Shown here piece after piece: positions 53,621-62,092 of a DNA stretch of 64,000 bases; the first letter of the stretch is position 1, and each line of letters opens with the position of its first letter. The position numbers and the translations under genes were made by a program. This DNA is from Seleniivibrio woodruffii (GTDB lineage: Bacteria > Chrysiogenota > Deferribacteres > Deferribacterales > Geovibrionaceae). Below the pieces are notes generated by a model. It was not told where the DNA came from. It did no database searches and saw nothing but the letters and a program-made list of their open reading frames with translations. The DNA is taken from the NCBI RefSeq assembly GCF_004339245.1, contig NZ_SMGG01000003.1:868770-932769 (forward strand). Direction: 5' to 3'.

Positions 53621-54961
53621 ATGAAAAACCTTGTAATCTGCGGCGGTTCGGGAACGAGGCTCTGGCCTCTCAGCCGGAACCTTATGCCCAAGCAGTTCGC
53701 TAAGCTTATCAACAACAAGTCGCTTTTTCAGCTGGCTCTGGAACGAAACAGCGCCTTCTGCGACAGTTTCTGCATAATCTCAAACGTTGAGCATTTCTTT
53801 CTGGCTCACGACCAGATGGACGCATCAGAGCTTAATAAGAAAATAGTCAAAGATACTAAATATATACTTGAGCCTGTGGGCAGAAACACAGCCCCTGCCA
53901 TCGCCCTTGCGTGTCTTACGCTGAACGATGACGATATGGTGCTTGTATCCCCCAGCGACCACCTGATAAAGAACCACGAGGAATACGAAAAGGCCGTTGC
54001 CCGTGCCGCTGTTCTTGCGGAGCAGGGCAATATTGTGGTTTTCGGCGTAAAACCTGCCTATGCCGAAACAGGCTACGGCTATATCGAGGTGGACGGCGAG
54101 GATGTTATCAGCTTTAAAGAGAAGCCTGATGCAAAAACCGCCGGAGAATATGTTGAAAGCGGCAGGTACTACTGGAACAGCGGCATGTTCTGTTTCAAGG
54201 CCGGAAAGTTTCTTGAGGAGCTTCAGAGACATGCGCCGGAAATATACGATGCATGCAGGGTTGCCCTTGAGAACGCCTCAAATTCCCAGTATGTGCGTAT
54301 CGGGCTTGAAGATATGCTTATGATCCCCGAGGACAGCATCGACTATTCCGTGATAGAGAAGTGCGACTGTCTCAAGGTGGTTGTGAGCGATATCGGCTGG
54401 AGCGATGTGGGCAGTTTCGATTCCCTTTCGGCGGAGCTGGAGAACGACAAAGATAATAACCTCATTATATCAAATAAATATGTTGCCACAATAGATGTGA
54501 ACGACATGATAGTGGTTGATACCGACGATGCTCTTCTGATATGCAAAAAAGGTTCAAGCCAGAAGGTCAAGGACGTTGTCCACAAGATAAAGACCGTTAA
54601 GCCTGAGCTGGCGAACATCCATATGACAGCCTACCGTCCGTGGGGAACATACACTGTTCTGGAGAACACCTACGGCTATAAGATAAAGCGGATAGAGGTC
54701 AAGCCCGGTAAAAAACTCAGCCTTCAGAGACACATGCACCGTAGCGAACACTGGATAGTGGTCAGCGGCACAGCCACCGTCACTGTGGGCGACAGAACCA
54801 CGATGGTTCGTCCAAATGAATCCACCTACATCAAAATGGGTGAGATGCACAGGCTGGCCAACGAGGGAAAGATTCCCCTTGTGGTGATAGAGGCTCAGGT
54901 GGGCGAGTATACCGGAGAGGATGATATCATCCGTTCCGAGGATGACTACGACAGGGATTGA
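53621..54961 (+). CDS. manC: Mannose-1-P guanylyltransferase / mannose-6-P isomerase
   Basis: The 446-residue bifunctional protein has a nucleotidyltransferase domain (ICGGSGTRLWPLSRN, PKQF, VGRNTAPAIALA, YWNSGMFCF) and a C-terminal cupin isomerase domain (RPWGTYTVLE, LSLQRHMHRSEHWIVVSG, YIKMGEMHRL). It makes GDP-mannose, the Gmd substrate, and stands directly behind gmd. The start ATG 53621 has AGAGGAA upstream. Confidence 0.95.
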   Translation: MKNLVICGGSGTRLWPLSRNLMPKQFAKLINNKSLFQLALERNSAFCDSFCIISNVEHFFLAHDQMDASELNKKIVKDTKYILEPVGRNTAPAIALACLTLNDDDMVLVSPSDHLIKNHEEYEKAVARAAVLAEQGNIVVFGVKPAYAETGYGYIEVDGEDVISFKEKPDAKTAGEYVESGRYYWNSGMFCFKAGKFLEELQRHAPEIYDACRVALENASNSQYVRIGLEDMLMIPEDSIDYSVIEKCDCLKVVVSDIGWSDVGSFDSLSAELENDKDNNLIISNKYVATIDVNDMIVVDTDDALLICKKGSSQKVKDVVHKIKTVKPELANIHMTAYRPWGTYTVLENTYGYKIKRIEVKPGKKLSLQRHMHRSEHWIVVSGTATVTVGDRTTMVRPNESTYIKMGEMHRLANEGKIPLVVIEAQVGEYTGEDDIIRSEDDYDRD

Positions 54962-55042
54962 TTTTCCTGCTGCTGTGCAACGGATTTCTTTTTACCTGAA
55001 TCATCTCTTTTTGAATGAGGAATTATCCTGTATAATATAAGT

Positions 55043-55378
55043 ATGCTTAAGCTGAGGATTAATTTTTTCGGTGTCCTGATACTGGTGTCTTATCTGATGC
55101 TTACTCCGCTGAATGCGCCGGATGTAGGTGTTGATAACGCTGATAAGATTGTTCATGCCGCCTGCTACGGCTATCTGTTTGTAAGCGGATATGCGGTTTT
55201 CAGGCGGGCGTTTCCTCTATGGATATTTCTGCTGGGACACGGTGCCTTTGTCGAACTTATTCAGGGATATATCCCATTCAGATCCGCATCCGCAGGTGAT
55301 TTGGCTGCGGACGGGGCAGGACTTCTGCTCGGATATATTATGATAAGGTTGTTCGCTTTTTTCAGACGAACGACATGA
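55043..55378 (+). CDS. VanZ-family small membrane protein
   Basis: A 111-residue protein with about four hydrophobic helices and VanZ-like features: DNADKIVHAACYGYLF after the first helix and FVELIQGYIPFRSASAGDLAADGAG. The function of such short VanZ-like proteins in sugar loci is unknown. A TATAAT box lies only seven bases before the ATG, with no ribosome site, so the message could be leaderless or the true start could lie further in (for example Met19). Confidence 0.75.
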   Translation: MLKLRINFFGVLILVSYLMLTPLNAPDVGVDNADKIVHAACYGYLFVSGYAVFRRAFPLWIFLLGHGAFVELIQGYIPFRSASAGDLAADGAGLLLGYIMIRLFAFFRRTT

Positions 55379-55388
55379 GGGGTGTTCT

Positions 55389-56294
55389 ATGAAGGCATTG
55401 ATAATCGGCTGCGGTTCCATCGGACAGCGACACGACGAGGTGCTTCGAAACACCGGACTTTTCACGGATATTGATTTTGTCTCCCGCAGACAGCAGGACG
55501 GCAGAACGGCCTATGCCTCCCTTCCGGAGGTGAAGGATATCAACAGTTATGACTATTTCGTCATAGCATCTGAAACATCAAAACATTACGAACAGCTTGT
55601 CTGGCTCGACTCAAACGTGTCGGGCAGGACGATCATGTGCGAAAAACCCCTGTTTGCAGACGGAGTTCTGCCTGAAATTAGGAACAACAGAGTTTTTGCG
55701 GGCTATGTGCTCAGGTTCCATCCTGTTGTGCAGGAGCTCAGGCGGATACTCTCAGGAAAACCCGTTATATCAGCAAACGTCATCTGCGCATCTTATCTTC
55801 CCCAATGGCGCAAAGACAGGGACTACAGAACAACATACAGCGCAAAGGCGGCGGAGGGCGGCGGAGCACTGCTTGATCTCAGCCATGAGATAGACTATTC
55901 TCTCATGCTCTTCGGCGGTTTCGCCGAGGTCAGGGGAATGACTGCGAAGGTGTCGAAACTGGAAACAGACAGCGAGGACACCGTAAGTATCATAGCGAAG
56001 ACAGAGAGCGGCGGCGTGGTCACCATGAATATGGACTATATCAGCAGGATTCCCGTCAGAAAAATTCTGGCACATACGGATGAATTTACTGTTTCCGCCG
56101 ATATTATTGAAAACCGGATTGAATTTTGCGGACAGGACGGCGAGGATGTCGTCACAGACTTTATTATTGAACGCAACGAGATGTTCGACGCCATGCACAG
56201 GGATGCTCTGGCGGGCGGAACCCTCGGATGCACATATGCGGAGGGACTTGAGGTGATGAAAGTTATCAGAACGGTTCAGGAACAGAGCCGATGA
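55389..56294 (+). CDS. PtmF-like oxidoreductase, second copy
   Basis: A 301-residue paralogue of the protein at 35245-36174, with LIIGCGSIGQRHDEVL, DYFVIASETSKHYEQL, MCEKPLF, YVLRFHPVV and YLPQWRKDRDYR in matching order. RBS GAGGGGTG. It begins a second ptmF-ptmB-ptmA run that lacks ptmE and whose codon use is closer to the native G+C than the first. Confidence 0.82.
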   Translation: MKALIIGCGSIGQRHDEVLRNTGLFTDIDFVSRRQQDGRTAYASLPEVKDINSYDYFVIASETSKHYEQLVWLDSNVSGRTIMCEKPLFADGVLPEIRNNRVFAGYVLRFHPVVQELRRILSGKPVISANVICASYLPQWRKDRDYRTTYSAKAAEGGGALLDLSHEIDYSLMLFGGFAEVRGMTAKVSKLETDSEDTVSIIAKTESGGVVTMNMDYISRIPVRKILAHTDEFTVSADIIENRIEFCGQDGEDVVTDFIIERNEMFDAMHRDALAGGTLGCTYAEGLEVMKVIRTVQEQSR

Positions 56295-56989
56295 CGGATG
56301 TTTTATGTACCATTTGCGCCAGAGGCGGAAGCAAGGGAGTCTTAAACAAAAATATCAGGGAGCTTAACGGAAAACCCCTGATAGCACATACAATTGAACA
56401 GGCGTTGGAGACAAAGCTGTTCGACCGGGTTGTTGTGAGCACGGATTCCGATGAGATAGCCGAAACAGCCGTAAGATACGGTGCGGAGGTATTCTTTAAA
56501 AGGGATGCGGAGCTGGCATCGGACACGGCGGGCAAGCTGGACGTTATCCGTGACGCATTTGTGCGGAGCGAGGAGCACTACGGCCGGACATACACCTATC
56601 TGGTGGATCTGGATGCAACTTCGCCCCTGAGAGACGTGCGGGACATCCGCTCGGCTTTCATTCAGTGTGTGTGCGACGGCAACTGCAACCTGATAACCGC
56701 AATGCCGAGCCGCAGAAGCCCTTATTTCAACCTGATAGAGGTTGATGAACAGGGCAGGGTAGGCCTTTCCAAACGGCTGGATAAGAGCGTTGTCCGGCGT
56801 CAGGATGCGCCTAAAACCTATGACATGAACGCTTCGATATACGTCTGGACGAGGGACTGCATTCTCAACAGCGGGTCTGTGTTCAACGGCAATACCGGAC
56901 TTTATGTCATGCCGGAGGAACGTTCAATAGACATCGATTCGGAACTGGATTTCGAATTCGTCGAATTTCTTATGAGGAAAAGATGCTGA
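56291..56989 (+). CDS. CMP-nonulosonate cytidylyltransferase, second copy
   Basis: The 232-residue enzyme has ICARGGSKGVLNKNI, DLDATSPLRDVRDI, RRSPYFNL, VVRRQDAP and GLYVMPEERSIDID, aligning along its whole length with the copy at 36171-36869. All core residues are kept, so it should be active. It overlaps ptmF-like copy 2 by four bases. Confidence 0.85.
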   Translation: MTDVLCTICARGGSKGVLNKNIRELNGKPLIAHTIEQALETKLFDRVVVSTDSDEIAETAVRYGAEVFFKRDAELASDTAGKLDVIRDAFVRSEEHYGRTYTYLVDLDATSPLRDVRDIRSAFIQCVCDGNCNLITAMPSRRSPYFNLIEVDEQGRVGLSKRLDKSVVRRQDAPKTYDMNASIYVWTRDCILNSGSVFNGNTGLYVMPEERSIDIDSELDFEFVEFLMRKRC

Positions 56990-57735
56990 CAAATCAGGTT
57001 GTGGTCATAACCGGAGGCGCAGGGCTTCTGGGCAGGGAATTTGTTAAGGCTGTGACGGCGCAGAACGCAACGGCTGTCATGGCGGATATGGACACGGCAA
57101 GGGCTGAGGCCGCCGCAGAGGGAATACTGAACTGCGATGTTCAGCATCTGGACATCACTTCGAAGGATTCCGTCAGCAGGCTTATTGAAACTCTTCACCT
57201 GAAATACGGGCGGGTGGATGCCGTTGTTAACAGCGCCTATCCCCGTAACAAAAACTACGGCAGACATTTTTTCGATGTGGACTATGACGATTTCTGCCAT
57301 AACATGAACCTGAATCTGGGCGGGTATTTTCTTGTTTCGCAGATATTTGCCGAATATTTTGTCAGGCAGGGCTACGGAAATATAGTTAATATCGCCTCGA
57401 TATACGGGGTTTCAGCTCCCAAATTTGAAATATACGAAGGGACAAAGATGACCATGCCAGTTGAGTATTCGGTCATAAAGTCCGGCCTGATACACCTGAC
57501 GAAATATATGGCCGCATACCTTAAAGGAAAAAATATACGGGTGAACAGCATCAGTCCCGGCGGAATCCTTGACGGCCAGCCGGAACCTTTTCTGGAAAAA
57601 TATGCGGAAAACTGCCTGAATAAAGGTATGCTGGACAAAACCGACATAAGCGGAACACTGGTCTATCTGTTAAGCGGAATGAGCAGATACGTTAACGGCC
57701 AGAACATAGTGGTGGACGACGGCTTCAGCCTCTAG
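56983..57735 (+). CDS. PtmA-like short-chain dehydrogenase, second copy
   Basis: A 250-residue SDR matching the protein at 36862-37632, including NSAYPRNKNYGRHFFDV, ASIYGVSAPKFEIYE, VEYSVIKSG (catalytic Tyr and Lys) and LNKGMLDKTDISG. It overlaps the preceding gene by seven bases, and a small inverted-repeat element begins two bases after its stop. Confidence 0.85.
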   Translation: MLTNQVVVITGGAGLLGREFVKAVTAQNATAVMADMDTARAEAAAEGILNCDVQHLDITSKDSVSRLIETLHLKYGRVDAVVNSAYPRNKNYGRHFFDVDYDDFCHNMNLNLGGYFLVSQIFAEYFVRQGYGNIVNIASIYGVSAPKFEIYEGTKMTMPVEYSVIKSGLIHLTKYMAAYLKGKNIRVNSISPGGILDGQPEPFLEKYAENCLNKGMLDKTDISGTLVYLLSGMSRYVNGQNIVVDDGFSL

Positions 57736-57736
57736 G

Positions 57737-57933
57737 CTAGAGCATAGTTCAGAATGCTTAACGTATTGATTGTATGCGTAAAACGTCACCCTGATAACTC
57801 CACTCACGTCACTCTGAGGCGAAGCCGAAGAGTCTCTGCTCAAACTGAGATGCTTCACTGCGTTCAGCATGACAAATTCAACCTACGCATGGGATTAAGC
57901 AGTGTACGACAGATATTATGGAAAATGCTCTAG
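57737..57933. mobile_element. 197-bp MITE-like element with inverted ends
   Basis: CTAGAGCAT (57737-57745) is the exact inverse of ATGCTCTAG (57925-57933), giving 9-bp terminal inverted repeats. Between them lies a non-coding, self-complementary sequence with GAGGCGAAGCCGAAG and GAGATGCTTCACTGCG-TTCAGCATGAC, a type of dispersed repeat seen in many bacterial genomes. No target-site duplication is evident. Its right end forms the last codons of the DUF4143 ATPase gene. Confidence 0.6.
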
Positions 57934-59046
57934 AAACTCCCAGAAGTTCTCCCTTGTGACGGTCTGAAATGTGTGTCCAGGATAAGCCTGGGCAAATGTT
58001 GAGGGTAAGCTGGCCTTCCTGCTGCCGTATTTGAACTCATATGCATGAAGTTGTCCTTCACACTCCTCAATATAGTCTATCTCCTGCTGCTGTTTCGTGC
58101 GCCAGAAGTATGAATCTGAGCTTAAAGTATTGTTGTGATTTCTTTTAATTCGTTCGCTCACAAGATAATTTTCCCAGAGTGCCCCTATGTCGCTTCTTGA
58201 TTCCACGGGTAAGAAATTACCTATTACTGCGTTTCTGATTCCGTTATCATAGAAGAAGATTTTACGGCTTTTCTTAATTTCGTTGCGTACATTGCGGCTG
58301 AATGCCGGAAGCTGAAACACCACATAGGCTTTTTCCAGAAGATTGACATATTTTTCCGCTGTGGGTGCGCTTGTTCCTGTCAGCTGTGCAAGTTCGTTGA
58401 AGGAAACTTCGCTCCCTACCTGCAGAGCCAGTGCTTTGACAATCTTCTCCAGCAGATGAGGTTTCGCAATATTTTCCAGAGACAGAATGTCCTTATACAG
58501 GTAACTGTCTGCCAGCATTTTCAGGTTATCTCTTCTCTCATCCGGTTTGGTAACAATTTCAGGGTAATATCCGTAAATCAGCCTCTGATCCGTCATTCTG
58601 GTTTCATCCAGAAGTCCGTGATGTTCGGTCATTTCAGCAAAAGAGAGCGGAAAAAGATTAAATTCATATTTTCTGCCCGTCAGCGGTTCTTTAATACTGC
58701 TTTTAAGCTCAAAAGCGCTTGATCCGGTGGCTATGACCTGAATTTCCGGAAAATTGTCAGTTAAAATCTTGATGATAAGCCCGATATCTTTTATCCGCTG
58801 AGCTTCGTCTATGAAAACGGTGGTTTTAGTGCCTGCAAGAGCCTTCAGTTTTGCCGTTGAGTATGAAGAAAGGGTTTCCCTGACGTCCATATCGTCACCG
58901 TTAAGATAAAGCACCCTGTCTTTCATGTCTGAAAGCATACTGCGGATAAGGGTTGTTTTTCCGCTTTGGCGAGGACCGTAAATTATCACGGCTTTGCCTT
59001 TTCCTAATTTTGCAGATATTTTTGATGTCAGGCTTCTGTGTATCAT
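57916..59046 (-). CDS. AAA ATPase with DUF4143 domain
   Basis: The 376-residue protein has an ATPase domain (1-170; Walker A YGPRQSGKTTL, Walker B TVFIDEAQ, ATGSSAFEL) and a DUF4143 domain (about 180-376; FNLFPLSFAEM, FYDNGIRNAVIGNF, GALWENYLVSER, FWRTKQQQEIDYI). The family is widespread, often in variable regions, and its role is unknown. Its last residues (LEHFP and stop) are encoded by the right inverted repeat of the element at 57737-57933, so the C-terminus may have been altered by an insertion. Confidence 0.88.
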   Translation of the reverse strand: MIHRSLTSKISAKLGKGKAVIIYGPRQSGKTTLIRSMLSDMKDRVLYLNGDDMDVRETLSSYSTAKLKALAGTKTTVFIDEAQRIKDIGLIIKILTDNFPEIQVIATGSSAFELKSSIKEPLTGRKYEFNLFPLSFAEMTEHHGLLDETRMTDQRLIYGYYPEIVTKPDERRDNLKMLADSYLYKDILSLENIAKPHLLEKIVKALALQVGSEVSFNELAQLTGTSAPTAEKYVNLLEKAYVVFQLPAFSRNVRNEIKKSRKIFFYDNGIRNAVIGNFLPVESRSDIGALWENYLVSERIKRNHNNTLSSDSYFWRTKQQQEIDYIEECEGQLHAYEFKYGSRKASLPSTFAQAYPGHTFQTVTRENFWEFLEHFP

Positions 59047-59139
59047 GATGATAGTATAATCATATGGGAGAGAAAAACAATGACTATTTGAAAATAGATT
59101 TTAAAAAAGTTATAACTATTTTAAAATACTTTTCGGATT

Positions 59140-59583
59140 CTACTTGAGTTTGATGTCCCTTCCCAGCTCACGCTGAAGGTCACGCTCTTTTATCGTGTTG
59201 CGCTTGTCGTGTGTCTTTTTGCCTTTTGCCAGAGCAATTTCAACCTTAACCAGACGATTTTTTGAATATACGGAAATGGGCACAAGGGTAAGTCCCGCCT
59301 CTTTGATGCGGCCTATCAGACGGTCTATCTCTCTGCGTTTCATCAGCAGTTTGCGGCTGCGGGTTGGGTTGTGGTTAAACCTGTTCGCCTGTTCATACTC
59401 AGCCACATGGGAGTTGACCAGCCATAACTCGTTCGAAAGTATCTTTACGAAAGCCTCTTTGATACTGATTTTTCCCGCCTTTACGGACTTAACCTCCGTT
59501 CCGGTGAGTGCGACCCCTGTTTCAAAGGTCTCCAGTATTTCGTAATCAAAAAAAGCCTTCTTGTTTTTGGCAAAATCGGACAT
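59140..59583 (-). CDS. smpB: SmpB, tmRNA-binding protein
   Basis: A 147-residue basic protein: NKKAFFDYEILETFETGVALTGTEVKSVK, LVNSHVAEYEQANRFNHNPTRSRKLLM, and KKTHDKRNTIKERD at the C-terminus are SmpB motifs. It delivers alanyl-tmRNA to stalled ribosomes; the tmRNA gene is at 15186-15531. RBS AAGGGAG. Confidence 0.97.
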   Translation of the reverse strand: MSDFAKNKKAFFDYEILETFETGVALTGTEVKSVKAGKISIKEAFVKILSNELWLVNSHVAEYEQANRFNHNPTRSRKLLMKRREIDRLIGRIKEAGLTLVPISVYSKNRLVKVEIALAKGKKTHDKRNTIKERDLQRELGRDIKLK

Positions 59584-59730
59584 ATGCTCCCTTGGTTTCC
59601 GCTTAATTTCTATATAAATAGCAGGATGTTATTTATATGTATATGTGATTAGGATACATTTTTTATATTGAAAAGCAACCTGTTTGATGTACAATGACCA
59701 TTATTTCAGTATTTCAGCGAGGGTCGAAAT

Positions 59731-60150
59731 TTGGCATCATTCGGCGAGGAATTCTGCTGTGGCATAGCCTTTATGGACAATGGCACCAAAAAGTTTATAA
59801 GCGAGCTGAACAAACTCTCCCACGCAATGAAAACGGGCGAGGGCAGACAGCATGTCGTGTTCGCTTTGGACTATCTTGCCGAATATACCGAAAAGCATCT
59901 CAAAGACGAAGAAAAGGTAATGATAAAGTACCGTTTCCACGATATTGAGAACCACGCCGTTCAGCATGACGAACTGCGCACCGAACTTTCAAAGGTCATC
60001 GGCGAATATGCAAAGCGTGGTGCCGACCATGCATTTCCTTTGCTTATCCAGCGTCTTATGGCCGACTGGCTGAGCAGGCACATTTCAAAGAGCGACAAGA
60101 TCCTCGGTGACTATTTCATCGCAATGGTCAACAAATCAAAAACTTCCTAG
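59731..60150 (+). CDS. Hemerythrin-like protein lacking the first iron ligand
   Basis: A 139-residue four-helix protein started at TTG 59731 after GCGAGGG. Six of seven canonical diiron ligands align with correct spacing: His56 and Glu60 (KHLKDEE), His75 and His79 (NHAVQHD), His117 and Asp122 (SRHISKSD). The first, normally His in a D-x-Q-H-K-K-L-F segment, is Thr19 (MDNGTKKF). It may bind iron differently, act as a sensor, or have lost oxygen binding. It converges with, and overlaps by four bases, the FmdB-like gene. Confidence 0.82.
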   Translation: MASFGEEFCCGIAFMDNGTKKFISELNKLSHAMKTGEGRQHVVFALDYLAEYTEKHLKDEEKVMIKYRFHDIENHAVQHDELRTELSKVIGEYAKRGADHAFPLLIQRLMADWLSRHISKSDKILGDYFIAMVNKSKTS

Positions 60151-60401
60151 CCTTTCGCCGCGGGACAGCCGCCGCATCCTCCGCCGGAACCGGCCGCAGG
60201 GCAGGACGGCTTGCTTTCGTTCTTTCCATATCCCTGAGCATACCAGCCGCCGCCTTTCAGATGGAAAGCTGAAGCTGATATCATTCTCTTTGCCTCACCT
60301 TTACATTCGGGACACTCAACAGGATTGTCGGCAGCGCTGAAGCTGACCAGTTTCTCAGTCACTTTGCCGCAATTTTCGCAAGAATATTCATATATAGGCA
60401 T
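60147..60401 (-). CDS. FmdB-family zinc ribbon protein
   Basis: The 84-residue protein begins MPIYEYSCENCGK and has a second pair VECPECKGEAKRM, the FmdB zinc ribbon with CxxC pairs. A Gly/Cys-rich tail (GGGCGGCP) follows. RBS AGGTG; ATG 60401 is chosen because the homologous family starts MPxYEY. The function is regulatory by annotation only; not proven. Confidence 0.88.
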   Translation of the reverse strand: MPIYEYSCENCGKVTEKLVSFSAADNPVECPECKGEAKRMISASAFHLKGGGWYAQGYGKNESKPSCPAAGSGGGCGGCPAAKG

Positions 60402-60471
60402 AATGCACCTTTTATTAATAATTTTTAGAAATAATATAATCTTGTGCAGATTTTTCAAGGAAAAAAAGCAA

Positions 60472-61902
60472 TCAGTTCGTCCGGGCGACGTTCCTTCCGA
60501 ATATCCAGCCGGAAACCTTTCTGCCGTTCCGGTTCAGATTAACCTCAAGCCAGCCTTCGCTGTTTTCGCTTAGAATAGTGACTGTTTCGCCGCCTGAAAC
60601 CTTCGCAAGTATCTCTGCGTTCAGATCGGGCGTTTTGCGCAGATTGAGGATGTTGGCCTTGACCGTTCCTGTTTCGGCAGCGGGTTCCGGTTTCTGAACG
60701 GCCTGCTGAACAGGTTCCTTAACGGCCGCTTTCTCAGCCTTGGGCTGAACTGGTGCGGCTTTAGGGGCTGTCACGGGTGTTCTTGTGGAAACTGAGACCA
60801 CAGGCTTTTCCTGAACAGTTTCTGCCGCCGCTGTTGAGGCCTGTGTCGCCGTCTGCTGTTCTGCCGCAGGCTGAATCGGAGCAACAGGTTCAGGCTTCTG
60901 AACAGGTGGTGCTTTGGGTACAGGTTTCGGCTTTGGTGCTTCCTGCTGCGCAACCGGTGCGGGGGCAGGTGGCGGTGTCAGCCGTTTGGAATAGAGCGTG
61001 CCGTAATAGAAGGCCGCTCCGGCAATGCAGACCACAGCCAGCAGTGCCGCAACTGCATAAAGAAGCAGATTCGATTTTGGCTGTTCCCTCTCAACATCCA
61101 TCTGAAGGCTCACAGCGGCGGATATCAGATGCTTTTTGTTCAGCAGTTTGTTCTGATCCACATATGCCGCCATCAGCGCCCTTTCCATCAGAAGGTTGAT
61201 GAGTCTGGGGTTGCCTTTGGAATAGCTGTAAAGTTTTTTGTAGAATGCCGTATCGGGGTATATTCCTCTGTATGAGGCCTTTGTAAGCCTGAAAGAGACG
61301 TATTTGGACATCTCCTCATAGCTCATTATATCGAGATTTATGCGCAGAGTGATGCGCTGTTTCAGCTGTCTGAGAGCCTGTGAATCCAGCTTAAGGTCGA
61401 GTTCAGGCTGTCCTGCAATGACAAACTGGATGAGCTTCTCTTTTTCGGTTTCAAGGTTTGAGAGGATGCGCAGTTCTTCGAGGGTTCGCTCGGAGAGGTT
61501 CTGCGCCTCGTCTATTATCAGCAGGGTCTTTTTCCCCTGAAGCCTTTTTTCTGTGAGGAAGTCACGGAATCCAGCAAAAAGAGTGTTCTTGGTCTGGTTT
61601 TCGGTTATGGGGTAGCCGAAATCCTCCAGAACGGCGTGGAACATCTCTTCGGGTTCCAGCGAGGGGAACATGACATACGCATATTCGACGTTCTCCGGCA
61701 GTTCGTTCATGAACTTGCGCAGGGTAATGGTCTTTCCTGTGCCCGGCTCTCCGGTGAGAACAAGGAAGCCTTCGTTTGAATCCGCAAAATATTTAAGGGA
61801 CTGAAGTGCTTCCGAGTGCAGAGGGCTTGCGAAGAAGAACTGCACGTCGGGTGTTATTCTGAAAGGATGCTCTTTAAAATCGAAAAAATCTATATAGCTC
61901 AT
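60472..61902 (-). CDS. ExeA/GspA-like ATPase with membrane helix and SH3 domain
   Basis: The 476-residue protein has an ExeA-type AAA domain (residues 1-270; Walker A GEPGTGKT at 51-58, Walker B LLIIDEAQNL, sensor VIAGQPEL), a membrane helix (about 279-302), a long Pro/Ala/Gln-rich linker (305-405) and a C-terminal SH3-like domain (about 410-476; ANILNLRKTPDLNAEIL, GWLEVN). ExeA works with ExeB to place the secretin ring in the cell wall; a similar role for pili, secretion or polysaccharide export is likely. SH3b instead of a peptidoglycan-binding domain is a variation. Confidence 0.85.
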   Translation of the reverse strand: MSYIDFFDFKEHPFRITPDVQFFFASPLHSEALQSLKYFADSNEGFLVLTGEPGTGKTITLRKFMNELPENVEYAYVMFPSLEPEEMFHAVLEDFGYPITENQTKNTLFAGFRDFLTEKRLQGKKTLLIIDEAQNLSERTLEELRILSNLETEKEKLIQFVIAGQPELDLKLDSQALRQLKQRITLRINLDIMSYEEMSKYVSFRLTKASYRGIYPDTAFYKKLYSYSKGNPRLINLLMERALMAAYVDQNKLLNKKHLISAAVSLQMDVEREQPKSNLLLYAVAALLAVVCIAGAAFYYGTLYSKRLTPPPAPAPVAQQEAPKPKPVPKAPPVQKPEPVAPIQPAAEQQTATQASTAAAETVQEKPVVSVSTRTPVTAPKAAPVQPKAEKAAVKEPVQQAVQKPEPAAETGTVKANILNLRKTPDLNAEILAKVSGGETVTILSENSEGWLEVNLNRNGRKVSGWIFGRNVARTN

Positions 61903-62021
61903 TTCATAAAATTACCTGATATAAACGGAGGAAACAAGTCAAAAATTGCGTAAAGGCACTCGGAAACCACGGGATTTAAAACGATCTCTGTTTTTTATGC
62001 TTGACTTCGGGCGGAATAATT

Positions 62022-62040
62022 GATAATGAAAATCATTATC
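62022..62040. promoter_or_regulatory. Fur box
   Basis: GATAATGAAAATCATTATC differs at one position from the classical 19-bp Fur consensus GATAATGATAATCATTATC. TTGACT at 62001 and GATAAT overlapping the box look like a promoter, so iron-Fur would block it. It lies between the divergent ExeA-like gene and the Cys-rich peptide gene. Confidence 0.85.
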
Positions 62041-62092
62041 GTTTAAATCAGCCTTATGCAATACGCCGGAAGCATTGCGGAGGAGGGGTTTT

